Part shown: positions 9,607 through 18,933 of the stretch, piece by piece | How positions within the stretch are numbered: position 1 is the stretch's first letter | Layout of the letters: each line of letters opens with the position of its first letter | DNA from: Buchnera aphidicola (Pterocallis alni) | GTDB lineage: Bacteria; Pseudomonadota; Gammaproteobacteria; Enterobacterales; Enterobacteriaceae | DNA: 64,000 bases | NCBI RefSeq assembly: GCF_964059075.1 | Contig: NZ_OZ060377.1 | Location: 310,001-374,000, forward strand | Direction: 5' to 3' | Notes under the pieces: generated by a model | What the model was told of the DNA's origin: nothing | Databases searched by the model: none | The model's input: only the letters and a program-made list of their open reading frames with translations | Made by a program: the position numbers and the translations under genes

Positions 9607-10566
9607 ATGAATATATATATTAAACCTAAAAAAGTAAAAAAAATACTATTAAAAAATTTTTATTATAATTACTTAATCATAGAAAACAATTTTATGATAT
9701 CACAAGAAATTCAAGAAAAAATAATAAAACATTATAATAAAAAAAAATATAACACAATTATTCAATTACAAGTCACATCAAAAATTGATTTTAAAAAAAT
9801 ATATTACGAATACCAACAAAAACAACTATTTATAAAAAAAAAAATATTATTTGTTACTGTACAACATATTATAAATACTAATATTATTAATAGTATAAAT
9901 ATATTATTAAATTATGGAAATAATAATATTATATTAGTATTCATATTACCAGATTTACAATGTCGATACATGTATCTATTAAATGGGTTAAATAATACAA
10001 AAATAATTATAATATCTTGTAATAACATATCAAAAATAAAAAATAAAATATGGATTATCAAACAGACAAAAAAAATGAATTTACATTTAAAAAATCCAAT
10101 AATTAAAATTTTATCATATTATTATGAAAATAATTTATTTATGTTATTTAAAATACTACAAATATTAAAAATTATTAATCCTAAAAAAATTACTACGCAA
10201 TATATTAAAAATATTATAGAAGATTCTGTCTATTTCACATTTAAACAACTCTTATATTCTTTACTATTAAAAAAAAAAATACAATATATAAGAATATTAA
10301 ATTTCTTTCAAAAAAACAATTATAATATATTATCTTTATTAAGATATATACAAAAAAAAATAATATTATTAATAGAATTAAAAAATAAATACAAAAAAAA
10401 TACCACACATAATATACAAAAAAAAAATAAATTTATATTGGAAAATATCAATCAAAAAAAAATATACAAAATCATACATTATTTACAAAAAATAGAACAA
10501 AATATTAAAAAATATGATAATGATTTGATATGGATATATTTTAAAATGTTAATTACTATTATATAA
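9607..10566 (+). CDS. holA: DNA polymerase III, delta subunit
   Basis: Clamp-loader subunit that opens the beta sliding clamp. It has 319 residues (E. coli 343), is very Lys/Ile/Asn-rich and strongly diverged. The assignment rests on position directly after leuS (the E. coli leuS-lptE-holA order) and on a collinear match of residues about 175-265 to E. coli HolA, anchored by YYYENNLFMLF (YCYEGNLLAL in E. coli), AVYFTF-like SVYFTF and the helix LLRYIQKKIILLIELK. The N-terminal AAA+-like domain is barely recognisable, as is usual for delta. Confidence 0.88.
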   Translation: MNIYIKPKKVKKILLKNFYYNYLIIENNFMISQEIQEKIIKHYNKKKYNTIIQLQVTSKIDFKKIYYEYQQKQLFIKKKILFVTVQHIINTNIINSINILLNYGNNNIILVFILPDLQCRYMYLLNGLNNTKIIIISCNNISKIKNKIWIIKQTKKMNLHLKNPIIKILSYYYENNLFMLFKILQILKIINPKKITTQYIKNIIEDSVYFTFKQLLYSLLLKKKIQYIRILNFFQKNNYNILSLLRYIQKKIILLIELKNKYKKNTTHNIQKKNKFILENINQKKIYKIIHYLQKIEQNIKKYDNDLIWIYFKMLITII

Positions 10567-10634
10567 TATTGTTTAATAATATATGTATCCAAGGTTAATA
10601 TATAATAAAATAACACTTTTATTCTCAAAATGAT

Positions 10635-10653
10635 ATCTTAATAATATTAAGAT
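10635..10653. repeat. Perfect 19-base palindrome upstream of tusA
   Basis: Arms ATCTTAATA and TATTAAGAT flank a single A. It sits in the 149-base holA-tusA spacer and has no T-run after it, so it does not look like a standard terminator. Short AT palindromes are expected by chance in DNA this AT-rich; function is unknown. Confidence 0.3.
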
Positions 10654-10715
10654 TCAAATTTATACATCAAAACACCATAAATTAAAAATTAAATCTTTAA
10701 TATCAAAAATAAAAT

Positions 10716-10937
10716 ATGCCACTTAAAATATTTAACTTAACTCATTTAAAATGTCCAGATACTATAGTTTGCTTTAGAAAAATAATGAGGAAAATTCATC
10801 ATGAAAATATTATTATTATTATATCCCATGATATTTCAACAACATGGGATATACCACTATTTTGTAATTTTATGAATTATAAAATAATAAAACAGAAAAT
10901 TAGAAACAAACCATATCAATTTTGGATAAAAAAATAA
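10716..10937 (+). CDS. tusA: Sulfurtransferase TusA
   Basis: Takes persulfide sulfur from IscS and starts the Tus relay (TusA to TusBCD to TusE to MnmA) that makes the 2-thiouridine at U34 of tRNA-Lys, -Glu and -Gln. It has 73 residues (E. coli 81). The active cysteine is Cys13 in LKCPDT, where the family has CPxP, so the second proline is a threonine. DISTTWDIPLFCNFM matches the E. coli DPATTRDIPGFCTFM block. It is convergent with asd, 16 bases apart. tusE lies about 8 kb away, so at least two relay members are kept. Confidence 0.9.
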   Translation: MPLKIFNLTHLKCPDTIVCFRKIMRKIHHENIIIIISHDISTTWDIPLFCNFMNYKIIKQKIRNKPYQFWIKK

Positions 10938-10953
10938 AAATATACATGATATA

Positions 10954-12069
10954 TTATAAATTTATTAAAATCATTAACATTCTACGTAATGGTTCAGCAG
11001 CACCCCATAATAATTGATCACCTACTGTAAATACAGAAATAGTTTTTAAACCTACATTTAATTTTCTAATACGACCCACTAAAACATTTAAAGTACCTGT
11101 CACAGCATTAGGAGTTAATAAATTTAATGTAGAATGCATATCATTAGGAACTATTTTCACCCACATATTGTGTTTTTTAATAATATCAACAATATTTGAA
11201 TAAGACAAATCCTGTTTTAATTTTATAATAAATGATTGACTATGACATCTAAATGTGCCTACTCTAACACATGTACCATCCATGGGAATGACACTAGAAC
11301 TACATAATATTTTATTTGTTTCAGCCTGTACTTTCCATTCCTCTTTAGTTTGTCCATTTTCCATTTCAGAATCAATCCATGGTAATATATTACCAGCTAA
11401 AGGAAAAAGAAAATTTTTTACTGGGAATATTGTACTTTTAGTGACTTCTGAAAGTTTTTTTTCCATATCTAATACAGAAAACGAAGAATTATTAAAATTA
11501 TTAGCAACAGAATTATATAAACACCCCATTTGTTGTATTAATTCAAAAATATGTTTTGAACCTGCTCCAGATGCCGATTGGTATGTTGAAAATGTTATCC
11601 AACTAATTAATTTTTTTGCAAATAAACCACCTAAAGCCATTAACATTAAACTAACCGTACAATTACTACCAATAAAAGTTTTTATACCTTTTTGTATAGA
11701 AAGATGTATCATATCTATGTTTAATGGATCTAAAACAATAATAGAATCTTGATGCATTCTTAATAAAGAAGCTGCATCTATCCAGTATCCAGACCAACCA
11801 ATATTACGTAACTTATAATATACACAATTAGTATAATCTGCTCCTTGACACGTAACAATTATATCCATAGATTTTAAATGATCGAAATCATAAGCATCTT
11901 GTAAAATATTAGTACGCGTATTTGGAACAATCTGTACTTCTGATCCAACATGCGAAGTAGAAAAAAATACAGGATGCATATCATGAAAATTATTTTCTTC
12001 AATCATTCTTTGCATTAACACTGAACCAACCATCCCTCTCCAACCAATAAAACCAACATATTTTTTCAT
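10954..12069 (-). CDS. asd: Aspartate-semialdehyde dehydrogenase
   Basis: Reduces aspartyl phosphate to aspartate semialdehyde, the branch point to lysine/diaminopimelate, threonine and methionine. It has 371 residues (E. coli 368) from the chosen start. The NADP-binding GFIGWRGMVGS is at the N-terminus, the catalytic cysteine is in GSNCTVSLM (Cys137), and VGTFRCHSQ carries the conserved histidine. The frame extends to an ATG at 12084. I chose 12069 because a GAGGT ribosome-binding site lies directly upstream and MKKYVGFIGWRG aligns with the E. coli N-terminus. Together with lysA it supports lysine supply. Confidence 0.96.
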   Translation of the reverse strand: MKKYVGFIGWRGMVGSVLMQRMIEENNFHDMHPVFFSTSHVGSEVQIVPNTRTNILQDAYDFDHLKSMDIIVTCQGADYTNCVYYKLRNIGWSGYWIDAASLLRMHQDSIIVLDPLNIDMIHLSIQKGIKTFIGSNCTVSLMLMALGGLFAKKLISWITFSTYQSASGAGSKHIFELIQQMGCLYNSVANNFNNSSFSVLDMEKKLSEVTKSTIFPVKNFLFPLAGNILPWIDSEMENGQTKEEWKVQAETNKILCSSSVIPMDGTCVRVGTFRCHSQSFIIKLKQDLSYSNIVDIIKKHNMWVKIVPNDMHSTLNLLTPNAVTGTLNVLVGRIRKLNVGLKTISVFTVGDQLLWGAAEPLRRMLMILINL

Positions 12070-12222
12070 AACATACCTCACCATAAAATAAATTTTATAA
12101 AGTATATAAAAATTTAAAATATTAATATATAATATATTTAAAAATAAAAATAAACTTTTTATTATAAATGTATATAATTATATATTATTAATCATTCACA
12201 TAAAATATAAATAGGTACTCCA

Positions 12223-12813
12223 ATGCATGCCATCATCTCTACTACTATATTATTAGTATTAATTATGGATCCATTAGGTAATTTACCAGTTGTTATGTCT
12301 ATTCTAAAACACTTAGAACCAAAAAGACGTAATATAGTCCTAATAAGAGAAATGATTATTGCTCTATTAATTATGGTACTATTTCTTATAGTAGGAGAAA
12401 GAACACTCGCAATACTAAATTTAAAAGCTGAAACAGTATCAATATCTGGAGGAATAATATTATTTTTAATAGCTATAAAAATGATTTTCCCAGATTATAA
12501 AGAAGAAAATACAAAAAATAAACCCAAAGAACCATTTTTAGTACCATTAGCAATACCATTAGTTGCTGGTCCATCTCTATTAGCAACATTAATGTTGTTA
12601 TCACACCAGTATTCCAATCAAATTACATCACTATCTATATCTTTAATAATAGCATGGAGTATAACAGTAACTGTTTTATTACTATCAGGAACATTTTTAA
12701 AAATAATAGGCGAAAGAGGAGTGGAGGCATTAGAAAGATTAATGGGTTTAATATTAATTATGTTATCAACACAAATGCTTCTTGATGGAATTAGCGCATG
12801 GTTTAAAATATAA
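12223..12813 (+). CDS. yhgN: MarC-family inner-membrane protein YhgN
   Basis: Six-helix MarC/UPF0056 integral membrane protein of unknown transport or structural role. It has 196 residues (E. coli YhgN 197). Conserved family segments are LIMDPLGNLPVVMSILKH near the N-terminus, the long ISGGIILFLIAIKMIFP helix, VPLAIPLVAGPSLLATLM, and ALERLMGLILIMLSTQM at the end. E. coli has asd and yhgN close together, as here, though divergent genes and 153 bases separate them. Family identity is secure; the function is not known. Confidence 0.93.
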   Translation: MHAIISTTILLVLIMDPLGNLPVVMSILKHLEPKRRNIVLIREMIIALLIMVLFLIVGERTLAILNLKAETVSISGGIILFLIAIKMIFPDYKEENTKNKPKEPFLVPLAIPLVAGPSLLATLMLLSHQYSNQITSLSISLIIAWSITVTVLLLSGTFLKIIGERGVEALERLMGLILIMLSTQMLLDGISAWFKI

Positions 12814-12932
12814 AATAATAAAATTGTATAAAAATTATTCAATAAATACTGTATAATACATAAAAAATATACAAGTACAGTACATAATAATATCAAATAT
12901 AATAAATGATATAATATTTTTTTGGAAAAAAT

Positions 12933-14129
12933 ATGAATAAAATAAATATCACACAAAATACATTGAATTCAATAAAACATATGACCGAAGTAGATTTGCA
13001 TAACAAAACAGTACTAATTAGAGTAGATTTTAATGTACCAATACAAGACAATAAAATATTATCTGACGATAGAATTAAAGCCAGTATACCTACAATTAAA
13101 CTAGCATTAAAAAAAAATGCACGAGTAATTATTATGTCACATTTAGGAAGACCTAAAGAAGGAATATACGAAGAAAAATTTTCACTATTTCCAATATTTC
13201 AATATTTAAAAAAAATATTCTATAAAAATAATGTTATATTTTCTAAAAAATTAGAAAATATTAATATGCAAAAAAATGATTTATTAATATTAGAAAATGT
13301 AAGATTTAATATAGGAGAAAAAAAAAATGATATAAATTTATCGCAAAAATATGCTTCATTATGTGATATATTTGTTATGGATGCTTTTGGTAGCGCTCAT
13401 AGAAAAGAAGCTTCAACTTTTGGAGTAGGTATATATGCTAAAATAGCATGTGCAGGGCCATTATTAATATCTGAAATATATTATTTAACAAAGGCTTTAA
13501 AAAATCCTAAAAGACCAATGACTGCTATTATTGGAGGTGCGAAAATATCTACAAAATTTAAACTATTAACGTCTTTATCTAAAATTGCCAATACTGTCAT
13601 AGTAGGAGGAGGTATTGCAAATACTTTTTTAGCAATTAAATACAATATTGGAAAATCATTACATGAACCTAAATACATTAATTTAGCAAAAAAAATAAAA
13701 AAACAAAATAATATTATTATACCAGTCGATTCTAGAGTTGGAACAAGTTTTTCAAAATTATCACAAGCGGTAATCAAAAAACCATGTGATATCAATCAAA
13801 ATGAAGAAATAATGGATATAGGAGATGAAAGTATTAAAAATATACAAAAAATAATAGAAAATTCTAACACAATACTATGGAATGGTCCATTAGGTGTATT
13901 TGAATTTCCAAATTTTAGTATCGGAACAAAAGCATTAGCTAAAAGCATATCTAAAAGTAATTCTTTTTCTATAGCAGGAGGTGGTGAAACATTATCTGTA
14001 ATTAATATGCTTAATATCAGAAAAAAAATATCTTATATTTCAACAGGTGGCGGAGCATTTTTAGAATTTATAGAAGGAAAAAAATTACCTGCTATACATA
14101 TGTTAGAAAAAAAATATCATATGAAGTAA
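12933..14129 (+). CDS. pgk: Phosphoglycerate kinase
   Basis: Lower glycolysis: transfers phosphate from 1,3-bisphosphoglycerate to ADP. It has 398 residues (E. coli 387). The N-domain substrate segments RVDFNVP and SHLGRP, the ENVRF motif, the hinge, and the C-terminal nucleotide site (GPLGVFEF and SIAGGGETL) are all present. The start at 12933 has GGAA 8-11 bases upstream and gives an N-terminus 11 residues longer than in E. coli; ATG at 12981 (MTEVDL) would match E. coli more closely but lacks a good site. It is followed by fbaA, the enterobacterial pgk-fbaA order. Confidence 0.96.
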   Translation: MNKINITQNTLNSIKHMTEVDLHNKTVLIRVDFNVPIQDNKILSDDRIKASIPTIKLALKKNARVIIMSHLGRPKEGIYEEKFSLFPIFQYLKKIFYKNNVIFSKKLENINMQKNDLLILENVRFNIGEKKNDINLSQKYASLCDIFVMDAFGSAHRKEASTFGVGIYAKIACAGPLLISEIYYLTKALKNPKRPMTAIIGGAKISTKFKLLTSLSKIANTVIVGGGIANTFLAIKYNIGKSLHEPKYINLAKKIKKQNNIIIPVDSRVGTSFSKLSQAVIKKPCDINQNEEIMDIGDESIKNIQKIIENSNTILWNGPLGVFEFPNFSIGTKALAKSISKSNSFSIAGGGETLSVINMLNIRKKISYISTGGGAFLEFIEGKKLPAIHMLEKKYHMK

Positions 14130-14173
14130 AATAATTATTTATAGAGAATATTCATAATCTATCAAGGATATAT

Positions 14174-15256
14174 ATGTCAAAAATACAAAATTCTATCCAA
14201 AATGGAATAATATTTGGAAAAGAAACAAAAAAAATATTTAAAATAGCAAAAAAAAAAAAATTCGCAATACCAGCTGTTAATTGTACAAATATAGATACAA
14301 TTAATATTGCTTTAGAAACAGCTAGTAAAATGCATGCACCAATTATTATACAATTATCTTACGGAGGATCATCATTTATATCAGGAAATAATTTACCAAC
14401 AATATCTCAAAATAAAAAAGCGGCATTAGGATCTTTATCTGCAGCGAATCATATTAACTTAGTTGCAAAATATTATAATATCCCAGTCATCTTACATACT
14501 GATCATTGTTATAAAGATACTTTACCATGGATAGATTATCTATTAAAAAAAAGTGAAATATATTTTCATAATACAGGAAAAACAATTTTTTCTTCTCATA
14601 TGATTGATTTATCTAAAGAAAAAATACAAAAAAATTTAGAAATAAGTAAAAAATATTTACTCAGAATGAGTAAAATAAATATGATATTAGAAATAGAATT
14701 AGGATGTACGGGAGGAGAAGAAGATGGAATTGATAACAGTAATATAAAATCCGATTTATTATATACAAAACCAGAAGAAGTATATTATATGTATCACGAA
14801 TTAAAAAAAATTAGTAATAATTTCATTATTGCTGCTAATTTTGGCAACACACATGGAGTCTATGCTCCCGGAAACGTTCAACTTAAACCAAATATATTAA
14901 AAAAAACACAACAATATATTTGTAATAAATACAATTTAAATGTTAATAATCCTGTTGATTTTGTATTTCATGGTGGTTCAGGTTCTTCTATATCAGATAT
15001 TAAAAAATCAATAAATTATGGAGTAGTAAAAATCAATATAGATACCGATATACAATGGGCTTCTTGGGAGGGTATTTTAAAATACTATCAAAATAATAAA
15101 AAAAACCTTCAAACACAATTAAGTAACATTAACGGTATAAATATACCCAATAAAAAATATTATGATCCAAGATCCTGGATACAGGAATCAAAAAAATCTA
15201 TATCTGAAAAATTAAAAAAAATATTCACAATATGTAATTGTTATAATTTAATTTAA
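14174..15256 (+). CDS. fbaA: Fructose-bisphosphate aldolase, class II
   Basis: Zinc-dependent cleavage of fructose 1,6-bisphosphate. It has 360 residues (E. coli 359). The zinc/catalytic segment HTDH is at 108-111, the second zinc glutamate/histidine region is ELGCTGGEEDG, and GNTHGVYAPG and FHGGSGS carry the further metal and phosphate contacts. A clear AAGGAT ribosome-binding site precedes the ATG. A 13-A run at 14248-14260 is in frame. Forty-four bases after pgk, probably one operon continuing into mscS. Confidence 0.97.
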   Translation: MSKIQNSIQNGIIFGKETKKIFKIAKKKKFAIPAVNCTNIDTINIALETASKMHAPIIIQLSYGGSSFISGNNLPTISQNKKAALGSLSAANHINLVAKYYNIPVILHTDHCYKDTLPWIDYLLKKSEIYFHNTGKTIFSSHMIDLSKEKIQKNLEISKKYLLRMSKINMILEIELGCTGGEEDGIDNSNIKSDLLYTKPEEVYYMYHELKKISNNFIIAANFGNTHGVYAPGNVQLKPNILKKTQQYICNKYNLNVNNPVDFVFHGGSGSSISDIKKSINYGVVKINIDTDIQWASWEGILKYYQNNKKNLQTQLSNINGINIPNKKYYDPRSWIQESKKSISEKLKKIFTICNCYNLI

Positions 15257-15298
15257 ATTCTAATCCAATCCAATCAAAACAATTCATTGAGGTTGAAA

Positions 15299-16159
15299 AT
15301 GCAAGAAGTATTCAATGTAGTTGATAATATTCACTATATTGGACAATGGTTAATATTAAATAGAATAATGTTATTACAATATATTATTAATATAACATCA
15401 GCTCTAATTATCACCATTGTAGGATGTTTTTTATCAACAGTAATTTCAAATACTTTAAATAAAATATTAACAACAAGAAGGATTGATAAAACAATATCAG
15501 ATTTTTCTACAACAATATCAAAATATTTTATTATTACATTTACTATGGTAATCGCATTAAGTAGAGTAGGAGTACAAACAACATCTGTAATTGCTATTTT
15601 AGGAGCTGCTGGAATGACTGTCGGTTTAGCTCTTCAAGGATCTTTATCAAATTTCGCCGCAGGTGTTTTACTTGTTGTATTCAGTCCATTGAGAATTGGA
15701 GAATATGTAGTTTTAAAAAAAGTAGCCGGAACTGTACTTAGTATACATGTTTTATATACCACATTAAAAACAGTAGATGGAAAAATAATAGTTATTCCAA
15801 ATAGTAAAATTACCTCTAACGACATTATTAATTATTCAAGAGAATCTTGTAGAAGAAATGAATTTATCATTCCTGTTCCATATGAAACAAATATAGACAG
15901 GGTGATTGAAATATTAAAAAATGTAATGTATGCTGACCCTAGAGTACTTAAAAATAGAGATATAATAGTAGGATTAAATACCTTAGAACCATATTCTATG
16001 CACTTTATAGTAAGATGTTGGAGTAATACTAATATATTAAAAGCAGTATATTGGGATCTAATGGGTAAATTTAAAAAAGCATTAGAAGAGAACAACATTC
16101 AAACGCCTTACCCTAGATTCGATATACATTCATATACCAAAGAAAATGAAGTTATTTAA
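15299..16159 (+). CDS. mscS: Small-conductance mechanosensitive channel MscS
   Basis: Inner-membrane tension-gated channel that releases solutes on osmotic downshock. From ATG 15299 the product is 286 residues, the same as E. coli. TM1 and TM2 lie in the first 85 residues. The pore-lining TM3 contains GAAGMTVGLALQGSLSNFAAG (about 97-117), followed by the beta domain (VAGTVLSIHV) and C-terminal cage. The frame opens at a TTG at 15287, but GAGGT at 15289-15293 is properly spaced from ATG 15299, which decides the start. It follows fbaA as yggB does in E. coli. Confidence 0.96.
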   Translation: MQEVFNVVDNIHYIGQWLILNRIMLLQYIINITSALIITIVGCFLSTVISNTLNKILTTRRIDKTISDFSTTISKYFIITFTMVIALSRVGVQTTSVIAILGAAGMTVGLALQGSLSNFAAGVLLVVFSPLRIGEYVVLKKVAGTVLSIHVLYTTLKTVDGKIIVIPNSKITSNDIINYSRESCRRNEFIIPVPYETNIDRVIEILKNVMYADPRVLKNRDIIVGLNTLEPYSMHFIVRCWSNTNILKAVYWDLMGKFKKALEENNIQTPYPRFDIHSYTKENEVI

Positions 16160-16229
16160 CAATTTTTTTAAATTTCATATATAATGTAAAATTCAAAAAA
16201 ATAATTATGAATTTAATTTTTGTGTATTA

Positions 16230-16303
<74 letters not shown>

Positions 16304-16313
16304 ATTAAATTCA

Positions 16314-16342
16314 ATTATACAACATATAATCAAAAATATCAA
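16314..16342 (-). promoter_or_regulatory. Sigma-70 promoter of the initiator tRNA gene
   Basis: On the minus strand, TTGATA (16342-16337) and TATAAT (16319-16314) are separated by exactly 17 bases. The -10 box ends 10 bases before the tRNA. The match is 5/6 plus 6/6 to consensus with ideal spacing and position, much better than the AT background gives elsewhere. Confidence 0.65.
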
Positions 16343-16397
16343 TATATAAAAAAAATATTAACATATTTAAAATTTAATATAATATAAAGAGAATAAT

Positions 16398-16922
16398 ATG
16401 AATATAAAAACAGAAGACAATAAAAAAAATAAAATCCAAACTATAGAATGTGGTTTAACAAATAAAAAATCTAAAATAGTTATTATTATTTCACGGTTTA
16501 ACGAATTCATTAATAATAATTTATTATCAGGAGCAATTAATACATTAGTTCGTATTGGTAATATAAAAAAACATAATATCACTATTATTAAAGTACCCGG
16601 TGCATATGAAATACCTATTATTGCAAACATAATATCTAATTCTTTAAAATATCAAGGTATTATTACCTTAGGAACAATTATTAAAGGAGAAACAATACAT
16701 TTTGAACAAATTTCTGCTAATATAATCTCTCAATTATCTTCCATTAGTATAAAGTATAATATCCCTATTGCATTAGGTATACTGATTACTGAAACTATTG
16801 AACAGGCTATTAATAGAGCTGGAGTAAAATTGGGTAATAAAGGTACAGAAGCAGCTTTAGCAATACTAGAAATGATTAGTATTATTAAATTCATTCAAAA
16901 AAATAATAATCTGTTTAATTAA
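16398..16922 (+). CDS. ribH: 6,7-dimethyl-8-ribityllumazine synthase
   Basis: Condenses 5-amino-6-ribitylaminouracil with dihydroxybutanone phosphate, the penultimate riboflavin step (called ribE in E. coli). It has 174 residues against 156 in E. coli, the excess being N- and C-terminal tails. The substrate segments ISRFNEFINN and VPGAYEIP, the catalytic histidine in TIHFEQ (His101), and NRAGVKLGNKGTEAA are conserved. It is followed 12 bases later by ribD, an operon order reversed relative to E. coli. Retention of riboflavin genes fits a vitamin-provisioning symbiont. Confidence 0.95.
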   Translation: MNIKTEDNKKNKIQTIECGLTNKKSKIVIIISRFNEFINNNLLSGAINTLVRIGNIKKHNITIIKVPGAYEIPIIANIISNSLKYQGIITLGTIIKGETIHFEQISANIISQLSSISIKYNIPIALGILITETIEQAINRAGVKLGNKGTEAALAILEMISIIKFIQKNNNLFN

Positions 16923-16934
16923 AAAAATACAAAA

Positions 16935-18068
16935 ATGCAATATAATGATAAAACATATAAAGAAAAATATAAAAAAGATATATTTTATATGAAAAAAGCT
17001 ATAAAATTAGCTAAAAAAGGTATATATACAACACATCCAAATCCCAACGTAGGATGTATCATAGTAAATAATAAAAAAATTGTTGGACAAGGATGGCATA
17101 AAAAAGCAGGAGATCATCATGCAGAAATTTATGCAATACAAATGGCTGGAAAATTAACTCAAAATAGTACAGCATATATTTCCTTAGAACCGTGCAATCA
17201 TGTTGGTAAAACACCGCCTTGTTGTGAAGCAATAATACAATCAGGAATTAAAAGAGTTGTTATATCTATGTTAGATCCAAACCCTAAAGTATCAGGGAAA
17301 GGTATACAATATTTAAAAAAATCAGGTATTAAAATTACATTAGGTATCATGTCCAAAGAATCTAAAGAAATTAATCAAGGATTCTTAAAAAGAATCAGTA
17401 CAGGAATACCATGGGTAACAATAAAAATGGCTATCTCGGTAGATGGTAAAATAGCTATGAAAAATGGTGATAGTAAATGGATTACATCGAAAAAATCTAT
17501 ACAAAATGTGCATAAACTCCGAGCAACTAGTTCAGCTATTTTAAGTACTAGTAATACTATTTTACAAGATAACCCAAAACTCACAGTACGATATAAACAT
17601 GTAAATAATAAGCAAAATATATTACCATATACTCAACCTATTAGAATTATTATAGATAGTAAAAATCAAATTCAACCTAATCATAATATTATTAAAGAAA
17701 ATATAGGAATAATTTGGCTCATTCGATTATGTAAGGATAAAATTCAATGGCCAAATCACGTTAAACAAATTATTATACCTGCTTATAAAAATTATATTAA
17801 TTTTAAAAAATTACTTATTTTTTTAGGAAAAAAAAAAATTAATAAACTATGGATAGAATGTGGAGCACATTTATTTAGTAATATTCTATCTATGCAAATA
17901 ATTGATGAAATTATATTATATATTGCACCTAAAATGTTAGGAAATAATGCATATTCTTTTTTTTTTAATAAAAAAAAAGTTAATATAAATCAAAAACCTA
18001 ATCTTATTTTTAAAAATATAAAAATGATTGGACAAGATATCAGATTAATTATTCAAACCAAATACTAA
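16935..18068 (+). CDS. ribD: Bifunctional riboflavin deaminase/reductase RibD
   Basis: Deaminates and then reduces the pyrimidine intermediate in riboflavin synthesis. It has 377 residues (E. coli 367), both domains in one chain. The N-terminal zinc deaminase has HAE (62-64) with the glutamate proton shuttle, and Cys87 and Cys96 in PCNHVGKTPPC. The C-terminal reductase begins about residue 155 (TIKMAISVDGKIA) and includes SKWITSKKS and IRIIIDS. In Buchnera of pea aphid I recall this gene annotated as two separate genes; here the frame is continuous. The start lacks a good ribosome-binding site; ATG 16989 is an alternative. Confidence 0.95.
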   Translation: MQYNDKTYKEKYKKDIFYMKKAIKLAKKGIYTTHPNPNVGCIIVNNKKIVGQGWHKKAGDHHAEIYAIQMAGKLTQNSTAYISLEPCNHVGKTPPCCEAIIQSGIKRVVISMLDPNPKVSGKGIQYLKKSGIKITLGIMSKESKEINQGFLKRISTGIPWVTIKMAISVDGKIAMKNGDSKWITSKKSIQNVHKLRATSSAILSTSNTILQDNPKLTVRYKHVNNKQNILPYTQPIRIIIDSKNQIQPNHNIIKENIGIIWLIRLCKDKIQWPNHVKQIIIPAYKNYINFKKLLIFLGKKKINKLWIECGAHLFSNILSMQIIDEIILYIAPKMLGNNAYSFFFNKKKVNINQKPNLIFKNIKMIGQDIRLIIQTKY

Positions 18069-18103
18069 AAAAATAATATCAATTTATTTATTAAAGGAAA
18101 TCT

Positions 18104-18538
18104 ATGAACCCAAAAAAGAGAAGAAAAGCGAGAGAGTATATAGTAAAAGCATTATATACATGGCAAATATCCAATAATGATATTTTAGATGTTGAAAATC
18201 AATATTTACAAATCATTAATACTAAAAAAGTAGAAATAAAATATTTTCATGAATTAATTACAAATATATCGATTAATGTAAAAAACATAGATAAAAAAAT
18301 TCAATTATATTTAAGTAGAAAAAAACATACTTTAGGACAAATAGATAAAGCAATATTAAGATTAGCTTTTTATGAAATATATTATAGAAAAGATATTCCA
18401 TATAAAGTATCAATGAATGAAGGAATTGAATTAGCAAAATTATTTGGTGCACAAAATAGTCATAAATTTATTAATGGAGTATTACATCAAGCATCAAAAC
18501 ATATTAGAATAAATAATCAACAGGATACAAAACTATAA
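18104..18538 (+). CDS. nusB: Transcription antitermination protein NusB
   Basis: With S10 (NusE) it binds boxA and supports rRNA antitermination. It has 144 residues (E. coli 139). The arginine-rich N-terminus KKRRKAREYIVKALYTWQ, the core LGQIDKAILRLAFYEI, and VSMNEGIELAKLFGAQNSHKFINGVLH match E. coli throughout. An AAAGGA ribosome-binding site precedes the ATG. It follows ribD by 35 bases, preserving the enterobacterial rib-nusB linkage. thiL, its next neighbour in E. coli, is not there. Confidence 0.96.
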   Translation: MNPKKRRKAREYIVKALYTWQISNNDILDVENQYLQIINTKKVEIKYFHELITNISINVKNIDKKIQLYLSRKKHTLGQIDKAILRLAFYEIYYRKDIPYKVSMNEGIELAKLFGAQNSHKFINGVLHQASKHIRINNQQDTKL

Positions 18539-18933
18539 AAATAAACAGATATTTTCTTATACTACAAAAAATGACATTATATATAAATATACAAAAATAA
18601 ATTTTAATATCACATAATATTTCAATCATTAGTAAAATATTAAATAAAATAAAAATATTTATATAGTATAACACTATACATACAAAAATATAGATTCTTA
18701 TATAAAAATATTTCATATGCTAAAATACATAATTATTATGTTTTATATAAATAAAAAAAATATATAATAAAAATTTACTATCAATATATTATACAAAATA
18801 TTTTAAAATATTTATGAGATGCTATTTTTTATAAAATACACAATAAAAAATATACATAGTAATATAAACTATATAATATAAAAATTATATATTAGTTAAA
18901 TTTAACATAAAAATGATATAAAATATAATTTAT
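18539..18933. other. 395-base gene-free spacer between nusB and tusE
   Basis: Extremely AT-rich, with stop codons in all frames. No tRNA-like folds and no recognisable protein fragment were seen on either strand. In E. coli, thiL, pgpA, dxs, ispA and others lie between nusB and cyoE, so this is probably eroded remains of deleted genes. The promoter of tusE must lie here, but no box stands out from the background. Confidence 0.55.

Noticed and set aside
11255-11752. A 165-codon open frame on the plus strand inside asd
   Set aside because: Fully antisense to asd, whose protein matches E. coli throughout; the antisense product resembles nothing and has no ribosome-binding site.
18504-18716. A 70-codon hydrophobic minus-strand frame after nusB
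   Set aside because: All Ile/Phe/Tyr from A/T runs, no start signal, partly antisense to nusB.
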